Position numbers and translations under genes: made by a program. The notes under the pieces are model-generated. The model was not told where the DNA came from. It saw only the letters and a list, made by a program, of their open reading frames with translations, and searched no databases. A DNA stretch of 64,000 bases. Source: Afipia sp. (GTDB lineage Bacteria > Pseudomonadota > Alphaproteobacteria > Rhizobiales > Xanthobacteraceae). The DNA lies in NCBI GenBank assembly GCA_024707075.1, contig JANQAK010000005.1, positions 1 through 64,000 of the forward strand. Reading direction: 5' to 3'. Positions 1-12,298 of this stretch are shown one piece after another; position 1 is the stretch's first letter, and each line of letters begins with the position of its first letter.

Positions 1-230
1 ACCTCGGCGTCAAGGCGGGCATCGTCGAGAAATCCGGCGCGTGGTTCTCCTATGACAGCCAGCGCCTCGGCCAGGGCCGCGAGAATTCAAAGGCCTTCCT
101 CAAGGCCAACCCGGAAATGACGGCGAAGATCGAAGCCTCGATCCGGCAGAACTCCGGCCTGATCGCTGAGCAGATTCTCGCAGGCTCGCCGGAGCGCGAT
201 GCGGACGGCGAGGAGCCGCTGGAAGATTGA
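1..230 (+). CDS. recA: RecA recombinase, C-terminal fragment (5' end outside window)
   Basis: The reading frame is open from base 3 and gives 75 residues to the TGA at 228-230. It contains the typical end of the RecA core ([17 protein letters not shown], then [11 protein letters not shown]) and an acidic tail rich in Asp and Glu ([10 protein letters not shown]), the usual RecA C-terminus. RecA forms filaments on single-stranded DNA for homologous recombination and triggers LexA cleavage in the SOS response. The start, Walker motifs and promoter lie left of the window. In related bacteria recA lies just upstream of alaS; here the gcv operon, on the opposite strand, sits between them. Confidence 0.93.
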   Translation, partial: LGVKAGIVEKSGAWFSYDSQRLGQGRENSKAFLKANPEMTAKIEASIRQNSGLIAEQILAGSPERDADGEEPLED

Positions 231-238
231 GACATTGG

Positions 239-330
239 TGATTCCGGGGCGCGAGTTCTTGCGGGCGCCCCCGAATCCAGCCGTTCGAGATTTCGGGTCT
301 GCGCGTGAAGGATGCGCATCCCGGAATGAC
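239..330. repeat. REP-like palindromic element, family A, copy 1
   Basis: Begins TGATTCCGGGGCGCGAG and ends CCGGAATGAC, so the two ends are inverted copies of each other. The same layout (GTCATTCCGGGGCGCGAG at one end, CCGGAATGAC at the other) recurs at 8320-8432 and 18469-18567. It lies just after the recA stop and may help terminate or stabilise the transcript. It is non-coding. Confidence 0.7.
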
Positions 331-377
331 GGGGGTTAGACTTTTTCCGAGGCTCGGGCCGCAGGGCCCGGGTGACC

Positions 378-420
378 GCGTGATCCCGAAAGACGGGAAT
401 CCTTTCGGATCAGATCACGC
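378..420. repeat. REP-like palindrome, family D, copy 1
   Basis: An imperfect inverted repeat with outer arms GCGTGATC and GATCACGC and inner parts CCGAAA and TTTCGG. It resembles the elements at 41080-41126 and 48043-48088. It is non-coding and sits in the 423-bp gap between recA and the end of gcvP, which holds only repeats. Confidence 0.55.
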
Positions 421-517
421 TTCGGAAGCAAACGGGTGTTGTGGATGTTGAGTTGCCGACATCCCCAGCGCCCGATTTGTTTTGAGAGCAACGAACGTGG
501 CTGTTCTCTCTTCGCGT

Positions 518-630
518 CGTCCCCGCGAAAGCGGGGACCCATACTCACTGAGCCCTCGATTCCGTGGGATGTGAGCAGGCTGCTCTCCCCCAAGAGGCGG
601 AAGGTGGATCCCCGCTTTCGCGGGGATGAC
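518..630. repeat. Palindromic repeat, family E (two hairpin arms)
   Basis: Left arm GTCCCCGCGAAAGCGGGGA and right arm TCCCCGCTTTCGCGGGGAT are each strong hairpins and are mutual inverted copies about 95 bp apart. Each arm could fold alone, or both could pair into a long stem. It lies 24 bp beyond the gcvP stop and may serve as a terminator region for the converging recA and gcv transcripts. Confidence 0.65.
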
Positions 631-653
631 CGGTTCAGAAATCGCGTGTGCAG

Positions 654-3521
<2,868 letters not shown>

Positions 3522-3531
3522 CTCAAACTCC

Positions 3532-3897
3532 TCAGGCCGTATGGGCCTTGTAGGCGGCTTCATCCATCAGGCCGTCGAGATCGCCCTTGTCGGCGATGCG
3601 CAGCTTGAAGAACCACGCCGCCTTGCCGGGATCGGAATTGATCAGCGAGGGATCGGCGACCAGCGCGTCGTTGACTTCGACGACCTCGCCGTTGATTGGC
3701 GCATAAACATCGGACGCCGCCTTGACGCTCTCGACCACGGCGGCGGCCTCGGCCTTCTTGACGCTGCGGCCGACCTTCGGCAGTTCGACGAACACCACGT
3801 CGCCGAGCTGGGTCTGCGCGTAGTCGGTGATGCCGATGGTGGCGACATCGCCTTCGATGCGGAGCCATTCGTGATCGGGCGTGTAAAGCGTGGTCAT
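3532..3897 (-). CDS. gcvH: Glycine cleavage system H protein
   Basis: A 121-residue lipoyl carrier that shuttles the aminomethyl intermediate between GcvP, GcvT and lipoamide dehydrogenase. The lipoylation site is Lys59 in ESVKAASD, preceded by the expected [10 protein letters not shown] hairpin. It starts [12 protein letters not shown], which is typical. It lies 20 bp after gcvT and 10 bp before gcvP in the same operon. No lipoyl transferase or lpd gene is in the window. Confidence 0.97.
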   Translation of the reverse strand: MTTLYTPDHEWLRIEGDVATIGITDYAQTQLGDVVFVELPKVGRSVKKAEAAAVVESVKAASDVYAPINGEVVEVNDALVADPSLINSDPGKAAWFFKLRIADKGDLDGLMDEAAYKAHTA

Positions 3898-3917
3898 GTG
3901 TATCCTCAGCGTTGCAA

Positions 3918-5093
3918 TTAGCGTTTGTATCCATTGGGCACGAACGGCATCGGCGCTGTGCGCAGCGGCAGGCGCTGGCCGCGCACATCGGCGAAGACGA
4001 TCGTGCCGTCCTTGGAGAGGGCGGTCGGCAGGTAGCCCATCGCGACCGGCGCATTGAGCGTCGGACCGAAGCCGCCCGATGTAACCGTGCCGATTTTCTC
4101 GTTTGAAGTTTCGTCTGCGTAGAGCGCTGCGTGCTCGCGCACCGGCGCGCGGCCCTCGGCGCGCAGGCCGACGCGGCGGCGCGCCGCACCGGTGTCGAAC
4201 TGTTTCAGGATGATGTCAGCGCCGGGAAAACCACCGGGCCGCGCGCCGCCGGTGCGGCGGCTCTTTTGCACCGACCATTCCAGCGCGCCCTCGACCGGCG
4301 TGGTCGTGGTGTCGATGTCATGGCCATAGAGGCACAACCCCGCTTCCAGCCGCAGGCTGTCGCGTGCTCCCAACCCAATCGGCAGCACGGCGGGATCGGC
4401 CAGCAGCGCCGTCGCCAGCCGTTCAGCATCTTTCGCGGGCACCGAAATCTCAAAACCGTCCTCGCCGGTGTAGCCCGAGCGCGAAACGAAACAGTCGATG
4501 ACTTGACCAGAGATTTGCACCTTGTGCGGCCCGGCATCCATGAAGCGCATCGCCGCCACTGTGGGCGCGTGCTTTGCCAATACCTCCGCAGCCTTGGGTC
4601 CCTGCAACGCGATCAGCGCGCGATCCGGCAGCGGCGCGATGATGCAGACATCGGAAAGGTGTTTGCGGAGATGCGCCTCATCCTCGATCTTGCAGGCGGC
4701 GTTGACCACCAGAAACAGGTGATCCCCGAAATTCGCCACCATCAGGTCGTCGAGAATGCCGCCGCTCTCATTGGTGAATTGCGCATAGCGCTGGCGGCCG
4801 GGCACGATGCCGAGAATATCCTGCGGCACCAGCCGTTCCAGCGCGCGGGCGGCGTCCTCGACCTTGCCGGATTTCGCCGTGAGGGCGATTTGCCCCATAT
4901 GCGAGACGTCGAACAGGCCGGCGGAGGCGCGGGTGTGGAGGTGTTCCTTGAGCACGCCTGCGGCATATTGCACCGGCATCTCGTAGCCGGCGAACGGCAC
5001 GATCTTGCCGCCGCGCGCCACGTGCAGGTCATGCAGCGGGACGCGCTTCAGCGCAGGTTCAACGGCGGAGGATTCGCGTTCGGCGGCAAGCAT
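3918..5093 (-). CDS. gcvT: Aminomethyltransferase, glycine cleavage T protein
   Basis: A 391-residue folate-dependent T-protein that transfers the methylene group to tetrahydrofolate and releases ammonia. Family motifs are visible: [24 protein letters not shown] near the N-terminus in two parts, FDVSHMGQI, and the C-terminal aminomethyltransferase domain with [25 protein letters not shown] lies upstream of the ATG at 5093. It is the first gene of the operon and lies directly downstream of the tandem glycine riboswitch, so the whole operon is expected to respond to glycine. The first 15 or so residues are not part of the conserved fold. Confidence 0.96.
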   Translation of the reverse strand: MLAAERESSAVEPALKRVPLHDLHVARGGKIVPFAGYEMPVQYAAGVLKEHLHTRASAGLFDVSHMGQIALTAKSGKVEDAARALERLVPQDILGIVPGRQRYAQFTNESGGILDDLMVANFGDHLFLVVNAACKIEDEAHLRKHLSDVCIIAPLPDRALIALQGPKAAEVLAKHAPTVAAMRFMDAGPHKVQISGQVIDCFVSRSGYTGEDGFEISVPAKDAERLATALLADPAVLPIGLGARDSLRLEAGLCLYGHDIDTTTTPVEGALEWSVQKSRRTGGARPGGFPGADIILKQFDTGAARRRVGLRAEGRAPVREHAALYADETSNEKIGTVTSGGFGPTLNAPVAMGYLPTALSKDGTIVFADVRGQRLPLRTAPMPFVPNGYKR

Positions 5094-5137
5094 GGTCGGG
5101 CTCCTGACGGATTCCGGGACCAGTTCCCGAAACCTTG

Positions 5138-5334
5138 TCGAAGCCCCATCTGTCGCTGTGCCTGAGAGTATTATCCCGTCGGCGGATGCCGCGCCGGGCT
5201 GGCCGGCCGCATCTCTTTCCAGATTTCAGTACGTCACGCGGTCCGTTTGCCTGAGAGTTTCCGGGGCGGTTGCTCCTTCGGCGCCGGTCAGCTAATTCGT
5301 TAAAAAAAGCGACCGGTCTCTCCCGACGTGACTT
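5138..5334 (-). promoter_or_regulatory. Tandem glycine riboswitch upstream of gcvT
   Basis: On the minus strand two aptamer copies follow each other, each ending in the conserved ACTCTCAGGCA (complement at 5248-5258 for the first and 5159-5169 for the second). The first aptamer opens with GGGAGAGACC near 5321-5330 and the second with GGAAAGAGATGCGG near 5217. This two-aptamer layout, about 200 nt and ending about 45 nt before the gcvT start, matches the known gcvT glycine riboswitch. No intrinsic terminator with a T run is visible between it and gcvT, so control of initiation by glycine-induced folding is possible. Identification is by consensus reading, not by a covariance model. Confidence 0.93.
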
Positions 5335-5633
5335 GTCAGCGTATTACAACGCTAACTTAAGCAGGGAAACACGGCTTTCGAGGCCCTGTCAACGCAACTG
5401 CGAGATTATCAACGGCTTCGCGGCATTTCCGGGACCGGTTGCAAGTTGCTGATCCGCTGCACACTTTCTGGACATGAAGGGTGCGTTCCGTCTAGAAACG
5501 GGGCGAGACAAACTGCGCTGCACGCGTCATGACTGCGGGCTGTGCAATTGGGCGTTTTCGGGCGAAGCGGGCTCCGCTTCTGACGGCGAGAACGCGATAG
5601 AAATCAGAGCTTTTCGGACGCGATTGGACGAGC
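5335..5633. other. Divergent control region between gcvT leader and alaS
   Basis: About 300 bp with no convincing gene. It must hold the promoter for the gcv riboswitch transcript (leftward) and the one for alaS (rightward). I see no strong consensus sigma-70 boxes and no hairpin that I would call with confidence. The short open frame at 5492-5785 on the minus strand overlaps the alaS start and has no recognisable features. Confidence 0.5.
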
Positions 5634-8294
5634 ATGAGCGGCGTTAACGAGATCAGGTCGGCGTATCTGAATTTTTTCGCGAAGAACGGCCACGAGATCG
5701 TGCCGTCGTCGCCGCTTGTGCCGCGCAACGACCCCACCCTGATGTTCACCAATGCGGGCATGGTGCAGTTCAAGAACGTCTTCACCGGTCTTGAGAAGCG
5801 CCCCTATGTGCGCGCCACCTCGTCGCAGAAATGCGTTCGCGCCGGCGGCAAGCACAACGATCTCGACAATGTCGGATATACCGCGCGGCATCACACCTTC
5901 TTCGAGATGCTCGGGAACTTCTCGTTCGGCGATTATTTCAAGGAACGCGCCATCGAGCTTGCCTGGAATTTAATCACGAAGGAGTACGGCCTTCCGAAAG
6001 ACAGGCTGCTGGTCACGGTTTATTCCGAGGACGAAGAGGCGGCGAAACTCTGGAAGGCAATCGCGGGCCTGCCCGAATCGAAGATCATCCGCATCGGGAC
6101 GTCGGACAATTTCTGGCAGATGGGCGACACCGGCCCCTGCGGCCCGTGCTCCGAAATCTTCTTCGATCATGGCGACAAGATCTGGGGCGGCCCTCCGGGT
6201 TCGACCCAGGAAGACGGCGATCGCTTCATCGAGATCTGGAATCTCGTGTTCATGCAGTTCGACCAGATCGCGCCCGGCAACCGCGTGGCGCTGCCGAAGC
6301 CGTCGATCGACACCGGCATGGGCCTCGAGCGCATCGCCGCCGTGCTTCAGGGCAAGCATGACAACTACGACATCGATCTGTTCGTCGCGCTGATCCACGC
6401 CATCTCTGAATTGACCGGCGCCGATCCGCAGGGCGAGCAGAAAGCCTCGCTGCGCGTGATCGCCGATCACCTGCGCGCGTCGTCGTTCCTGATTTCCGAC
6501 GGCGTGCTGCCGTCGAACGAGGGCCGCGGCTACGTGCTGCGCCGGATCATGCGCCGGGCCATGCGCCACGGCCAGTTGCTCGGCGCGAAAGACCCGCTGA
6601 TGTATCGCCTGGTGTGGGCGCTGGTGCGCGAAATGGGTCAGGCCTATCCCGAACTGGTGCGCGCCGAAAACCTCATCGAGGAAACGTTGAAGCTGGAAGA
6701 GACCCGCTTCCGCAAGACGCTCGATCGCGGCTTGACCATCCTCGACGAGAAAAGCGCGTCGCTCAAGAAAGGCGACATGTTCGACGGCGAGACCGCGTTC
6801 ACGCTGTACGACACCTACGGCTTTCCGCTCGATCTCACGCAGGATGCACTGCGCAACCGTGGCATCGGCGTCGACATCGCCTCGTTCACCGACGCGATGG
6901 AGCAGCAGCGCGCCAAGGCCCGCGCGGCGTGGGCCGGGTCGGGCGACACCGCGACCGAGAATATCTGGTTTCCGCTGCGCGAGAAGCTCGGGGCGACCGA
7001 ATTTCTCGGCTACGACACCGAGATCGCGGAAGGCGTCGTCACCGCGCTGGTGAAGGACGGCAAGGAGATCGAGAGCGCCAAGGCCGGCGACAGCGTCGCC
7101 ATCGTCATGAACCAGACACCGTTCTATGCCGAATCCGGAGGACAGGTCGGCGATACCGGCATCCTGAGCGGCGAGGGCGTCCGCGTCCGCGTGACCGACA
7201 CGCAGAAAAAGGCCGGCGATCTCTATGTTCATCTCGGCACGGTGGAGCAGGGCACGCTGAAGCCGGGCGTGGCATTGCAGCTTGAAGTCGATCATGGGCG
7301 GCGCACGGCGATCCGCGCCAATCACTCCGCCACGCATCTCTTGCACGAAGCACTGCGGCAAGTGCTGGGCGATCACATCGCGCAGCGCGGCTCGATGGTT
7401 GCGCCCGAGCGGCTGCGGTTCGATTTCGCGCACAACAAGCCGATCACGCCGGATGAACTGCGCCGCATCGAGGACATCGCCAACGATGTCGTGCTGGAGA
7501 ACGGCGAGGTGCTGACCCGTTCGATGGCCGTCGATGACGCACGCGCGTCGGGTGCACGGGCGCTGTTCGGCGAGAAATACGGCGACGAGGTGCGCGTGGT
7601 GTCGATGGGCGCAGGAAGCGGCAACACGCTCGGCTGGTCGGTCGAACTGTGCGGCGGCACCCATGTGCGACGCACCGGCGACATCGGCATCATTGCGGTG
7701 ACCGGCGAGAGCGCGGTGGCGTCGGGGGTTCGCCGCATCGAGGCGCTGACCGGACGCAATGCGCGTCATGCCGCCAACGCGACGATCCAGACTGCAAAAG
7801 CCGCTGCTGCCGAACTCAAGACCACGCTTGAGGAGATGCCGACGCGCGTCGCGGCGTTGATCGAGGAACGCAAGAAGCTCGAGCGTGATCTCTCCGAGGC
7901 GCGCAAGAAGCTCGCCATGGGCGGCGGCGCGGGAAGCGGTGACAGCGCCGGTTCGGACATTCGCACCGTGGCGGATGTGAAATTCCTCGGCCGCGCCGTT
8001 CAAGGTATCGAGATCAAGGACCTCAAGAGCCTCGCCGACCAGGGCAAGAAACAGCTAGGCTCCGGTGTGGTCGCGTTCGTTGCGACCAGCGAGGACGGCA
8101 AGGCGAGTGTCGTCGTCGGCGTCACACCCGATCTGACCTCGCGTTTCAGCGCAGTCGATCTGGTGCGCAAGGCGTCAGAAGTGCTCGGCGGCAAGGGCGG
8201 CGGCGGAAAGCCCGACATGGCGCAGGCCGGTGGACCGGACGGCGCGAAGGCCGACGCCGCGCTGAAGGCGATCGAAGCCGCGATGGGCGCGTGA
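5634..8294 (+). CDS. alaS: Alanyl-tRNA synthetase
   Basis: An 886-residue class II synthetase that charges tRNA-Ala. It begins [20 protein letters not shown], a normal AlaS start. Motifs include [10 protein letters not shown], the catalytic block around [19 protein letters not shown], the editing-domain zinc site HSATHLLH, and CGGTH. The C-terminal DHHA1-type domain ends with a glycine-rich [16 protein letters not shown] stretch and a short helix. All domains are present and the length is normal. It stands alone after recA and the gcv block. Confidence 0.98.
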   Translation: MSGVNEIRSAYLNFFAKNGHEIVPSSPLVPRNDPTLMFTNAGMVQFKNVFTGLEKRPYVRATSSQKCVRAGGKHNDLDNVGYTARHHTFFEMLGNFSFGDYFKERAIELAWNLITKEYGLPKDRLLVTVYSEDEEAAKLWKAIAGLPESKIIRIGTSDNFWQMGDTGPCGPCSEIFFDHGDKIWGGPPGSTQEDGDRFIEIWNLVFMQFDQIAPGNRVALPKPSIDTGMGLERIAAVLQGKHDNYDIDLFVALIHAISELTGADPQGEQKASLRVIADHLRASSFLISDGVLPSNEGRGYVLRRIMRRAMRHGQLLGAKDPLMYRLVWALVREMGQAYPELVRAENLIEETLKLEETRFRKTLDRGLTILDEKSASLKKGDMFDGETAFTLYDTYGFPLDLTQDALRNRGIGVDIASFTDAMEQQRAKARAAWAGSGDTATENIWFPLREKLGATEFLGYDTEIAEGVVTALVKDGKEIESAKAGDSVAIVMNQTPFYAESGGQVGDTGILSGEGVRVRVTDTQKKAGDLYVHLGTVEQGTLKPGVALQLEVDHGRRTAIRANHSATHLLHEALRQVLGDHIAQRGSMVAPERLRFDFAHNKPITPDELRRIEDIANDVVLENGEVLTRSMAVDDARASGARALFGEKYGDEVRVVSMGAGSGNTLGWSVELCGGTHVRRTGDIGIIAVTGESAVASGVRRIEALTGRNARHAANATIQTAKAAAAELKTTLEEMPTRVAALIEERKKLERDLSEARKKLAMGGGAGSGDSAGSDIRTVADVKFLGRAVQGIEIKDLKSLADQGKKQLGSGVVAFVATSEDGKASVVVGVTPDLTSRFSAVDLVRKASEVLGGKGGGGKPDMAQAGGPDGAKADAALKAIEAAMGA

Positions 8295-8319
8295 CGGCGA
8301 GAGCATTGTTATTCAGCGC

Positions 8320-8432
8320 CGTCATTCCGGGGCGCGAGCCCTTGCGAGCGAACCCGGAATCCCGCGGTTGCTTCCGATGAACTCTTCGGGATTCCGGATC
8401 ATCGCGCGAAGGGCGCGATGTCCGGAATGACG
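8320..8432. repeat. REP-like palindromic element, family A, copy 2
   Basis: Starts GTCATTCCGGGGCGCGAG and ends TCCGGAATGACG, with an internal second inverted pair (CCCGGAATCC and GGATTCCGG). It is close to the copies at 239-330 and 18469-18567. It follows alaS by about 25 bp. The 318-bp gap from 8295 to 8612 holds only this and the family B element at 8474. Confidence 0.75.
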
Positions 8433-8473
8433 TGAAGGGTGGAACAGTTGCGATTACCCAGAAGAGGAAGTCC

Positions 8474-8516
8474 GTCATCCTGATGAGTGCGCTTTTTGTG
8501 CGCCTCGAAAGATGAC
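8474..8516. repeat. REP-like palindrome, family B, copy 1
   Basis: GTCATCCTGATGAGTGCGC at one end and GCGCCTCGAAAGATGAC at the other form an imperfect hairpin. It resembles the better conserved copies at 10299, 10382, 43687 and 43745, whose consensus is GTCATCCTGAGGTGCGAGC with CCTCGAAGGATGAC. It is intergenic. Confidence 0.6.
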
Positions 8517-8612
8517 CGCGTAATGACACGCTTGATGTGTCACGATTCAACTGCGGCGATGGGTCACTAAATACCTGCTGGCGTCGCATTCGCTCATGCA
8601 GCAAAATGCGGC

Positions 8613-10293
8613 ATGAATCACAATACCCCTTTGATTTCAACGGTTGTGGTTGGCCTCGTGCTGGCCTTTGTGCTCGGCGCGCTGGCGCAGCGCGTGCGGA
8701 TTTCCCCGCTTGTCGGTTACCTCGTGGCGGGCGTGCTGATGGGGCCGTTCACGCCGGGCTATGTGGCCGACCAGAACATCGCCAACGAACTCGCCGAGAT
8801 CGGAATCATTCTGCTGATGTTCGGCGTCGGCCTGCATTTCTCGCTGAAGGATCTGCTTTCGGTGCGTGCCATCGCGGTGCCCGGCGCTGTGGTGCAGATC
8901 GCGGTGGCGACGTTGCTCGGCATGGGACTCGGCTGGGGACTTGGCTGGCCGATCGGCGGCGGGCTGGTGTTCGGGCTTGCGCTGTCGGTGGCGAGCACGG
9001 TGGTGCTGCTGCGCGCGTTGCAGGAGCGGCGGCTGGTGGACACCGAGCGTGGCCGGATCGCGGTCGGCTGGCTGATCGTCGAAGACCTCGCCATGGTGCT
9101 GACGCTGGTGCTGCTGCCTGCACTGGCGGGATTATTGAAAGGCGAGGGCGACCACGGCCTCAGTTTCTTTGCAATGGCGCAGCCGGTGCTGGTCACGCTT
9201 GGCAAGGTCGCAGCGTTTATCATTTTCATGCTGGTGGTGGGCCGCCGCGTGATCCCGTGGATCCTGCACTATGTGGCACATACCGGCTCGCGCGAACTGT
9301 TTCGCCTTGCGGTGTTTGCGATCTCGCTCGGCGTCGCGTTCGGCGCGGCGATCCTGTTCGATGTGTCGTTTGCGCTTGGCGCGTTTTTCGCCGGCATGAT
9401 CCTGAGCGAGATCCGAACTCAGTCAGCGTGCGGCGAACGAAACGCTGCCGCTGCGCGACGCATTCGCGGTGCTGTTCTTCGTATCGGTCGGCATGCTGGT
9501 CGATCCGGCGATCATCCTGCGCGAGCCGCTGCCTTTGCTGGCAACGGTTTTTATTATCGTTTTCGGCAAGTCCATCGCGGCTTTCGGCATCGTACGAATG
9601 TTCGGCCATCCGAACTCGACCGCGCTGACGATTTCGGCCAGCCTCGCCCAGATCGGCGAATTCTCTTTCATCCTGGTCAGTCTGGGCGTCAGCCTCGCGT
9701 TGTTGCCGGAACGCGGTCGCGATCTGGTGCTGGCCGGCGCCATCATCTCGATCATGCTGAATCCGCTGTGGTTCGCGCTGCTCGACAAGTTTCTGGCGGA
9801 GAGAGACGCCAGTGCGAAAAAGGCTTCAGGCGAGGAGAAGCCGGTCCCGCGCGTCGAATTGCCGGTGTCGCAGCTTTTCAACCATGTGGTGCTGGTCGGG
9901 CATGGCCGGGTTGGCAGCGTGGTCAGCAAGGCGCTGCGGCAGGCCAATACGCCGTTTCTGGTGATCGAGGATACGCCGGGCGCGGTCGAGCGCCTGAAGA
10001 AGGACGGCATCGAGGTTATCACCGGCAACGCGGCTGCGGCCGGGATGTTGCAGGCCGCGAACCTTGCGGCGGCGCGAGGCCTGCTGGTGGCGATCCCCGA
10101 TGCGTTCGAGGGCGGGCAGATCGTCGCCAAGGCGCGTGCGATCAGTGCCGGCCTTCCGATCATCGCGCGCGCGCACTCGGAAGAGGAAATCGCGCACCTC
10201 ATGCACCACGGCGCGACGTCGGTCATCATGGGTGAGATGGAGATTGCGAAAGCGATGATCGCGCAGATCGGCGCGGCGGGGGCGGCAGCATAA
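8613..10293 (+). pseudogene. KefB/YbaL-type monovalent cation:proton antiporter, frameshifted by one extra base
   Basis: The two halves together read as one 559-residue CPA2 antiporter. The first 266 codons (MNHNTPLISTVV to FFAGMILSE) form the first part of the membrane domain. From about 9412 the next frame continues with SELSQRAANETLPLRDAF, further membrane helices, and a TrkA-N/RCK Rossmann domain (HVVLVGHGRVGS, from about codon 424). The join requires removal of one base near 9411, where GAGATCC stands for the expected GAGTCC. Total length is 3x560+1, consistent with a single insertion. Everything else looks intact, so either the loss is recent or this is a sequencing error. The product would exchange K+ or Na+ for protons across the inner membrane. 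Confidence 0.85.
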
Positions 10294-10298
10294 GTCGC

Positions 10299-10347
10299 GT
10301 CATCCTTCGAGGCTCGCGCTTTAAGTGCGCTCGCACCTCAGGATGAC
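10299..10347. repeat. REP-like palindrome, family B, copy 2
   Basis: GTCATCCTTCGAGGCTCGCGC pairs with GCGCTCGCACCTCAGGATGAC in two pieces, giving a hairpin with a short AT-rich loop. It is the inverse orientation of the copy 35 bp away at 10382-10423. The pair occupies the gap between the antiporter gene and icd. Confidence 0.75.
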
Positions 10348-10381
10348 GATTCGTCATATCGCCAGCGACTGAATCGGGGCC

Positions 10382-10423
10382 GTCATCCTGAGGTGCGAGC
10401 TCTTGCGAGCCTCGAAGGATGAC
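10382..10423. repeat. REP-like palindrome, family B, copy 3
   Basis: GTCATCCTGAGGTGCGAGC and GAGCCTCGAAGGATGAC flank a short TCTTGC loop. It is paired with the preceding inverted copy, a REP-loop-REP (BIME-like) arrangement. Confidence 0.75.
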
Positions 10424-10446
10424 AGGAGACGATGGAGGCGAGCAGC

Positions 10447-10476
10447 AAAAAGGCGCGGAGATCATCCGCGCCTTTC
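10447..10476 (-). terminator. Intrinsic terminator of icd
   Basis: Read on the minus strand, AAAGGCGCGGA and TCCGCGCCTTTTT form an 11-bp GC-rich stem with a short loop and a T run, 24 bp past the icd stop. It faces the repeats that follow the convergent antiporter gene. Confidence 0.8.
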
Positions 10477-10499
10477 GCGTTATCCATATTTGACAGGGC

Positions 10500-11714
10500 T
10501 TATGCAGCCATCGCCTTGGTGAGGTTTTCCGCGACCTTGTCGAGGAAGCCGGTGGTGGAGAGCCAGCGCTGGTCCGCGCCGACCAGCAGCGCCAGGTCCT
10601 TGGTCATGTAGCCGGATTCGACCGTATCGACGCAGACCTTCTCCAGCGTCTTGGCGAACTTCGCCAGTTCGGCGTTGTTGTCGAGCTTGGCGCGGTGGGC
10701 CAACCCTTGAGTCCATGCGAAGATCGACGCGATCGAGTTGGTTGAGGTCTCCTTGCCCTTCTGGTGCTCGCGGTAGTGGCGGGTGACGGTGCCGTGGGCG
10801 GCTTCAGCTTCCACCACCTTGCCGTCCGGCGTCAGCAGCACCGAGGTCATCAGGCCCAGCGAGCCGTAGCCCTGCGCCACGGTGTCGGACTGCACGTCGC
10901 CGTCGTAGTTCTTGCAGGCCCAGACATAGCCGCCGGACCACTTGAGCGCCGAGGCGACCATGTCGTCGATCAGGCGGTGTTCGTAGGTCAAGCCCTTGGC
11001 TTCAAAGTCCTTTTTGAAATCTTTGTCATAGATTTCCTGGAAGATGTCCTTGAAGCGGCCGTCATAGACCTTGAGGATGGTGTTCTTGGTCGACAGATAG
11101 ACCGGATAGCCGCGCGAGAGGCCGTAGTTCAGCGAGGCACGTGCAAAATCGCGGATGGAATCGTCCAGGTTGTACATCCCCATGGCGACGCCGGCGGCCG
11201 GCGACTTGAACACCTCGCGCTCGATCACGGTGCCGTCCTCGCCGACGAACTTCATGGTCAGCACGCCCTTGCCGGGGAACTTGAAGTCGGTGGCGCGGTA
11301 CTGGTCGCCGAACGCGTGGCGGCCGATGATGATCGGCTTGGTCCAGCCCGGCACCAGGCGGGGCACGTTCTTGCAGATGATCGGTTCGCGGAAGATCACG
11401 CCGCCCAGGATGTTGCGGATGGTGCCGTTCGGCGACTTCCACATTTCCTTGAGGCCGAATTCCTTCACGCGGGCTTCGTCCGGCGTGATGGTAGCGCACT
11501 TGACGCCGACGCCGTGCTTCTTGATCGCGTTGGCTGCGTCGATGGTGACCTGATCGTTGGTCTTGTCGCGGTACTCCATCCCGAGGTCGTAATATTCGAG
11601 GTTCACATCGAGGAACGGGTTGATCAGCTTGTCCTTGATGTACTGCCAGATGATCCGGGTCATCTCGTCGCCATCGAGTTCGACGACGGGGTTGGTCACC
11701 TTGATTTTTGCCAT
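10500..11714 (-). CDS. icd: NADP-dependent isocitrate dehydrogenase
   Basis: A 404-residue TCA-cycle enzyme converting isocitrate to 2-oxoglutarate with NADP+. The sequence ([63 protein letters not shown]) is the class II, eukaryote-like homodimeric type typical of Rhizobiales rather than the E. coli type. Length is normal. It stands alone, with a clear terminator after it and a 584-bp upstream region that includes the 21-bp repeat array. Confidence 0.97.
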   Translation of the reverse strand: MAKIKVTNPVVELDGDEMTRIIWQYIKDKLINPFLDVNLEYYDLGMEYRDKTNDQVTIDAANAIKKHGVGVKCATITPDEARVKEFGLKEMWKSPNGTIRNILGGVIFREPIICKNVPRLVPGWTKPIIIGRHAFGDQYRATDFKFPGKGVLTMKFVGEDGTVIEREVFKSPAAGVAMGMYNLDDSIRDFARASLNYGLSRGYPVYLSTKNTILKVYDGRFKDIFQEIYDKDFKKDFEAKGLTYEHRLIDDMVASALKWSGGYVWACKNYDGDVQSDTVAQGYGSLGLMTSVLLTPDGKVVEAEAAHGTVTRHYREHQKGKETSTNSIASIFAWTQGLAHRAKLDNNAELAKFAKTLEKVCVDTVESGYMTKDLALLVGADQRWLSTTGFLDKVAENLTKAMAA

Positions 11715-12070
11715 GGGGGATCGGGCCTTAAAATGGGGGGCGGAAAGGGCGTGAGAACCGCAACAGGTTCCAGCTTGTGGCTATAGCACCCGTCTCGGCG
11801 GGCTGGAAGGCAAGGCACCTGAGACTTTCTGGCAGGTCGGGGCGGACTTCGCTCGTGGAGCGTGATTTCGAGTTGTTCCAGATCACGAATTTTGGACAGC
11901 CAGGTGCGCGCGAGCGGTTTTGCGAAACCGTGCAGAGGCGAAAGTCCCTGGCACTTCCGCCGGCCGTATTTTTCATGCACCGGCGACGCGCAAGAGCAAC
12001 GGGACCGGGCACCTCGCGTTTTGGGCGAGATTCAAACGATCCAGTAACCCCTTTGATTTATAAAGATAAT
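11715..12070. other. Upstream region of icd, non-coding
   Basis: About 355 bp between the icd start and the 21-bp array. I find no convincing gene: short frames here show no family resemblance and have poor start contexts. It should contain the icd promoter (leftward). The part nearest the array becomes AT-rich (TTTGATTTATAAAGATAA near 12052-12069), unlike the rest of the window. Confidence 0.5.
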
Positions 12071-12268
12071 TTCAATCATTGCGATCCGCTCTTGAATCAA
12101 TCTGTTCGCGTCTTGATTCAATGTCTTCACTGATTGAATCAGAACCTTCACAGCCTGATTCAAGATGCTCGGCGGTTGAATCGGAATCTTCAGGCGTTGA
12201 TTCAAAACGTTCGGAGGTTGAATCAGCGTCTTCATCGCCAGATTCAAAATACGCAGGTGTTGGACAGA
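12071..12268. repeat. Array of TTGAWTCAA quasi-palindromes at exact 21-bp spacing
   Basis: The 9-base motif TTGAATCAA or TTGATTCAA (each the reverse complement of the other) starts at 12092, 12113, 12134, 12155, 12176, 12197, 12218 and 12239. Degenerate copies start at 12071 (TTCAATCAT) and 12260 (TTGGACAGA). The two forms alternate strictly. The 12 bases between them are unrelated in detail. On the minus strand the array reads as heptads beginning LIQ or LNQ, in the same frame as emrB and starting 10 codons after its stop; a GTG at 12271 could open a 79-residue peptide. The plus strand gives similar LIQ/LNQ heptads. Twenty-one bp is two DNA turns, so the motifs face one side of the helix. 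Confidence 0.85.
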
Positions 12269-12298
12269 CACCCGCGCCGATCCCCAGGCGAACCGGAG

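Noticed and set aside
5970..8003. 677-codon minus-strand open frame antisense to alaS
   Set aside because: It lies fully inside alaS, has no recognisable domain and its composition is that of an antisense shadow.
12071..12268. CRISPR array
   Set aside because: Repeat units are only 9 bases and spacers 12 bases, and no cas genes are near. The periodic motif is too short and the period too small for CRISPR.
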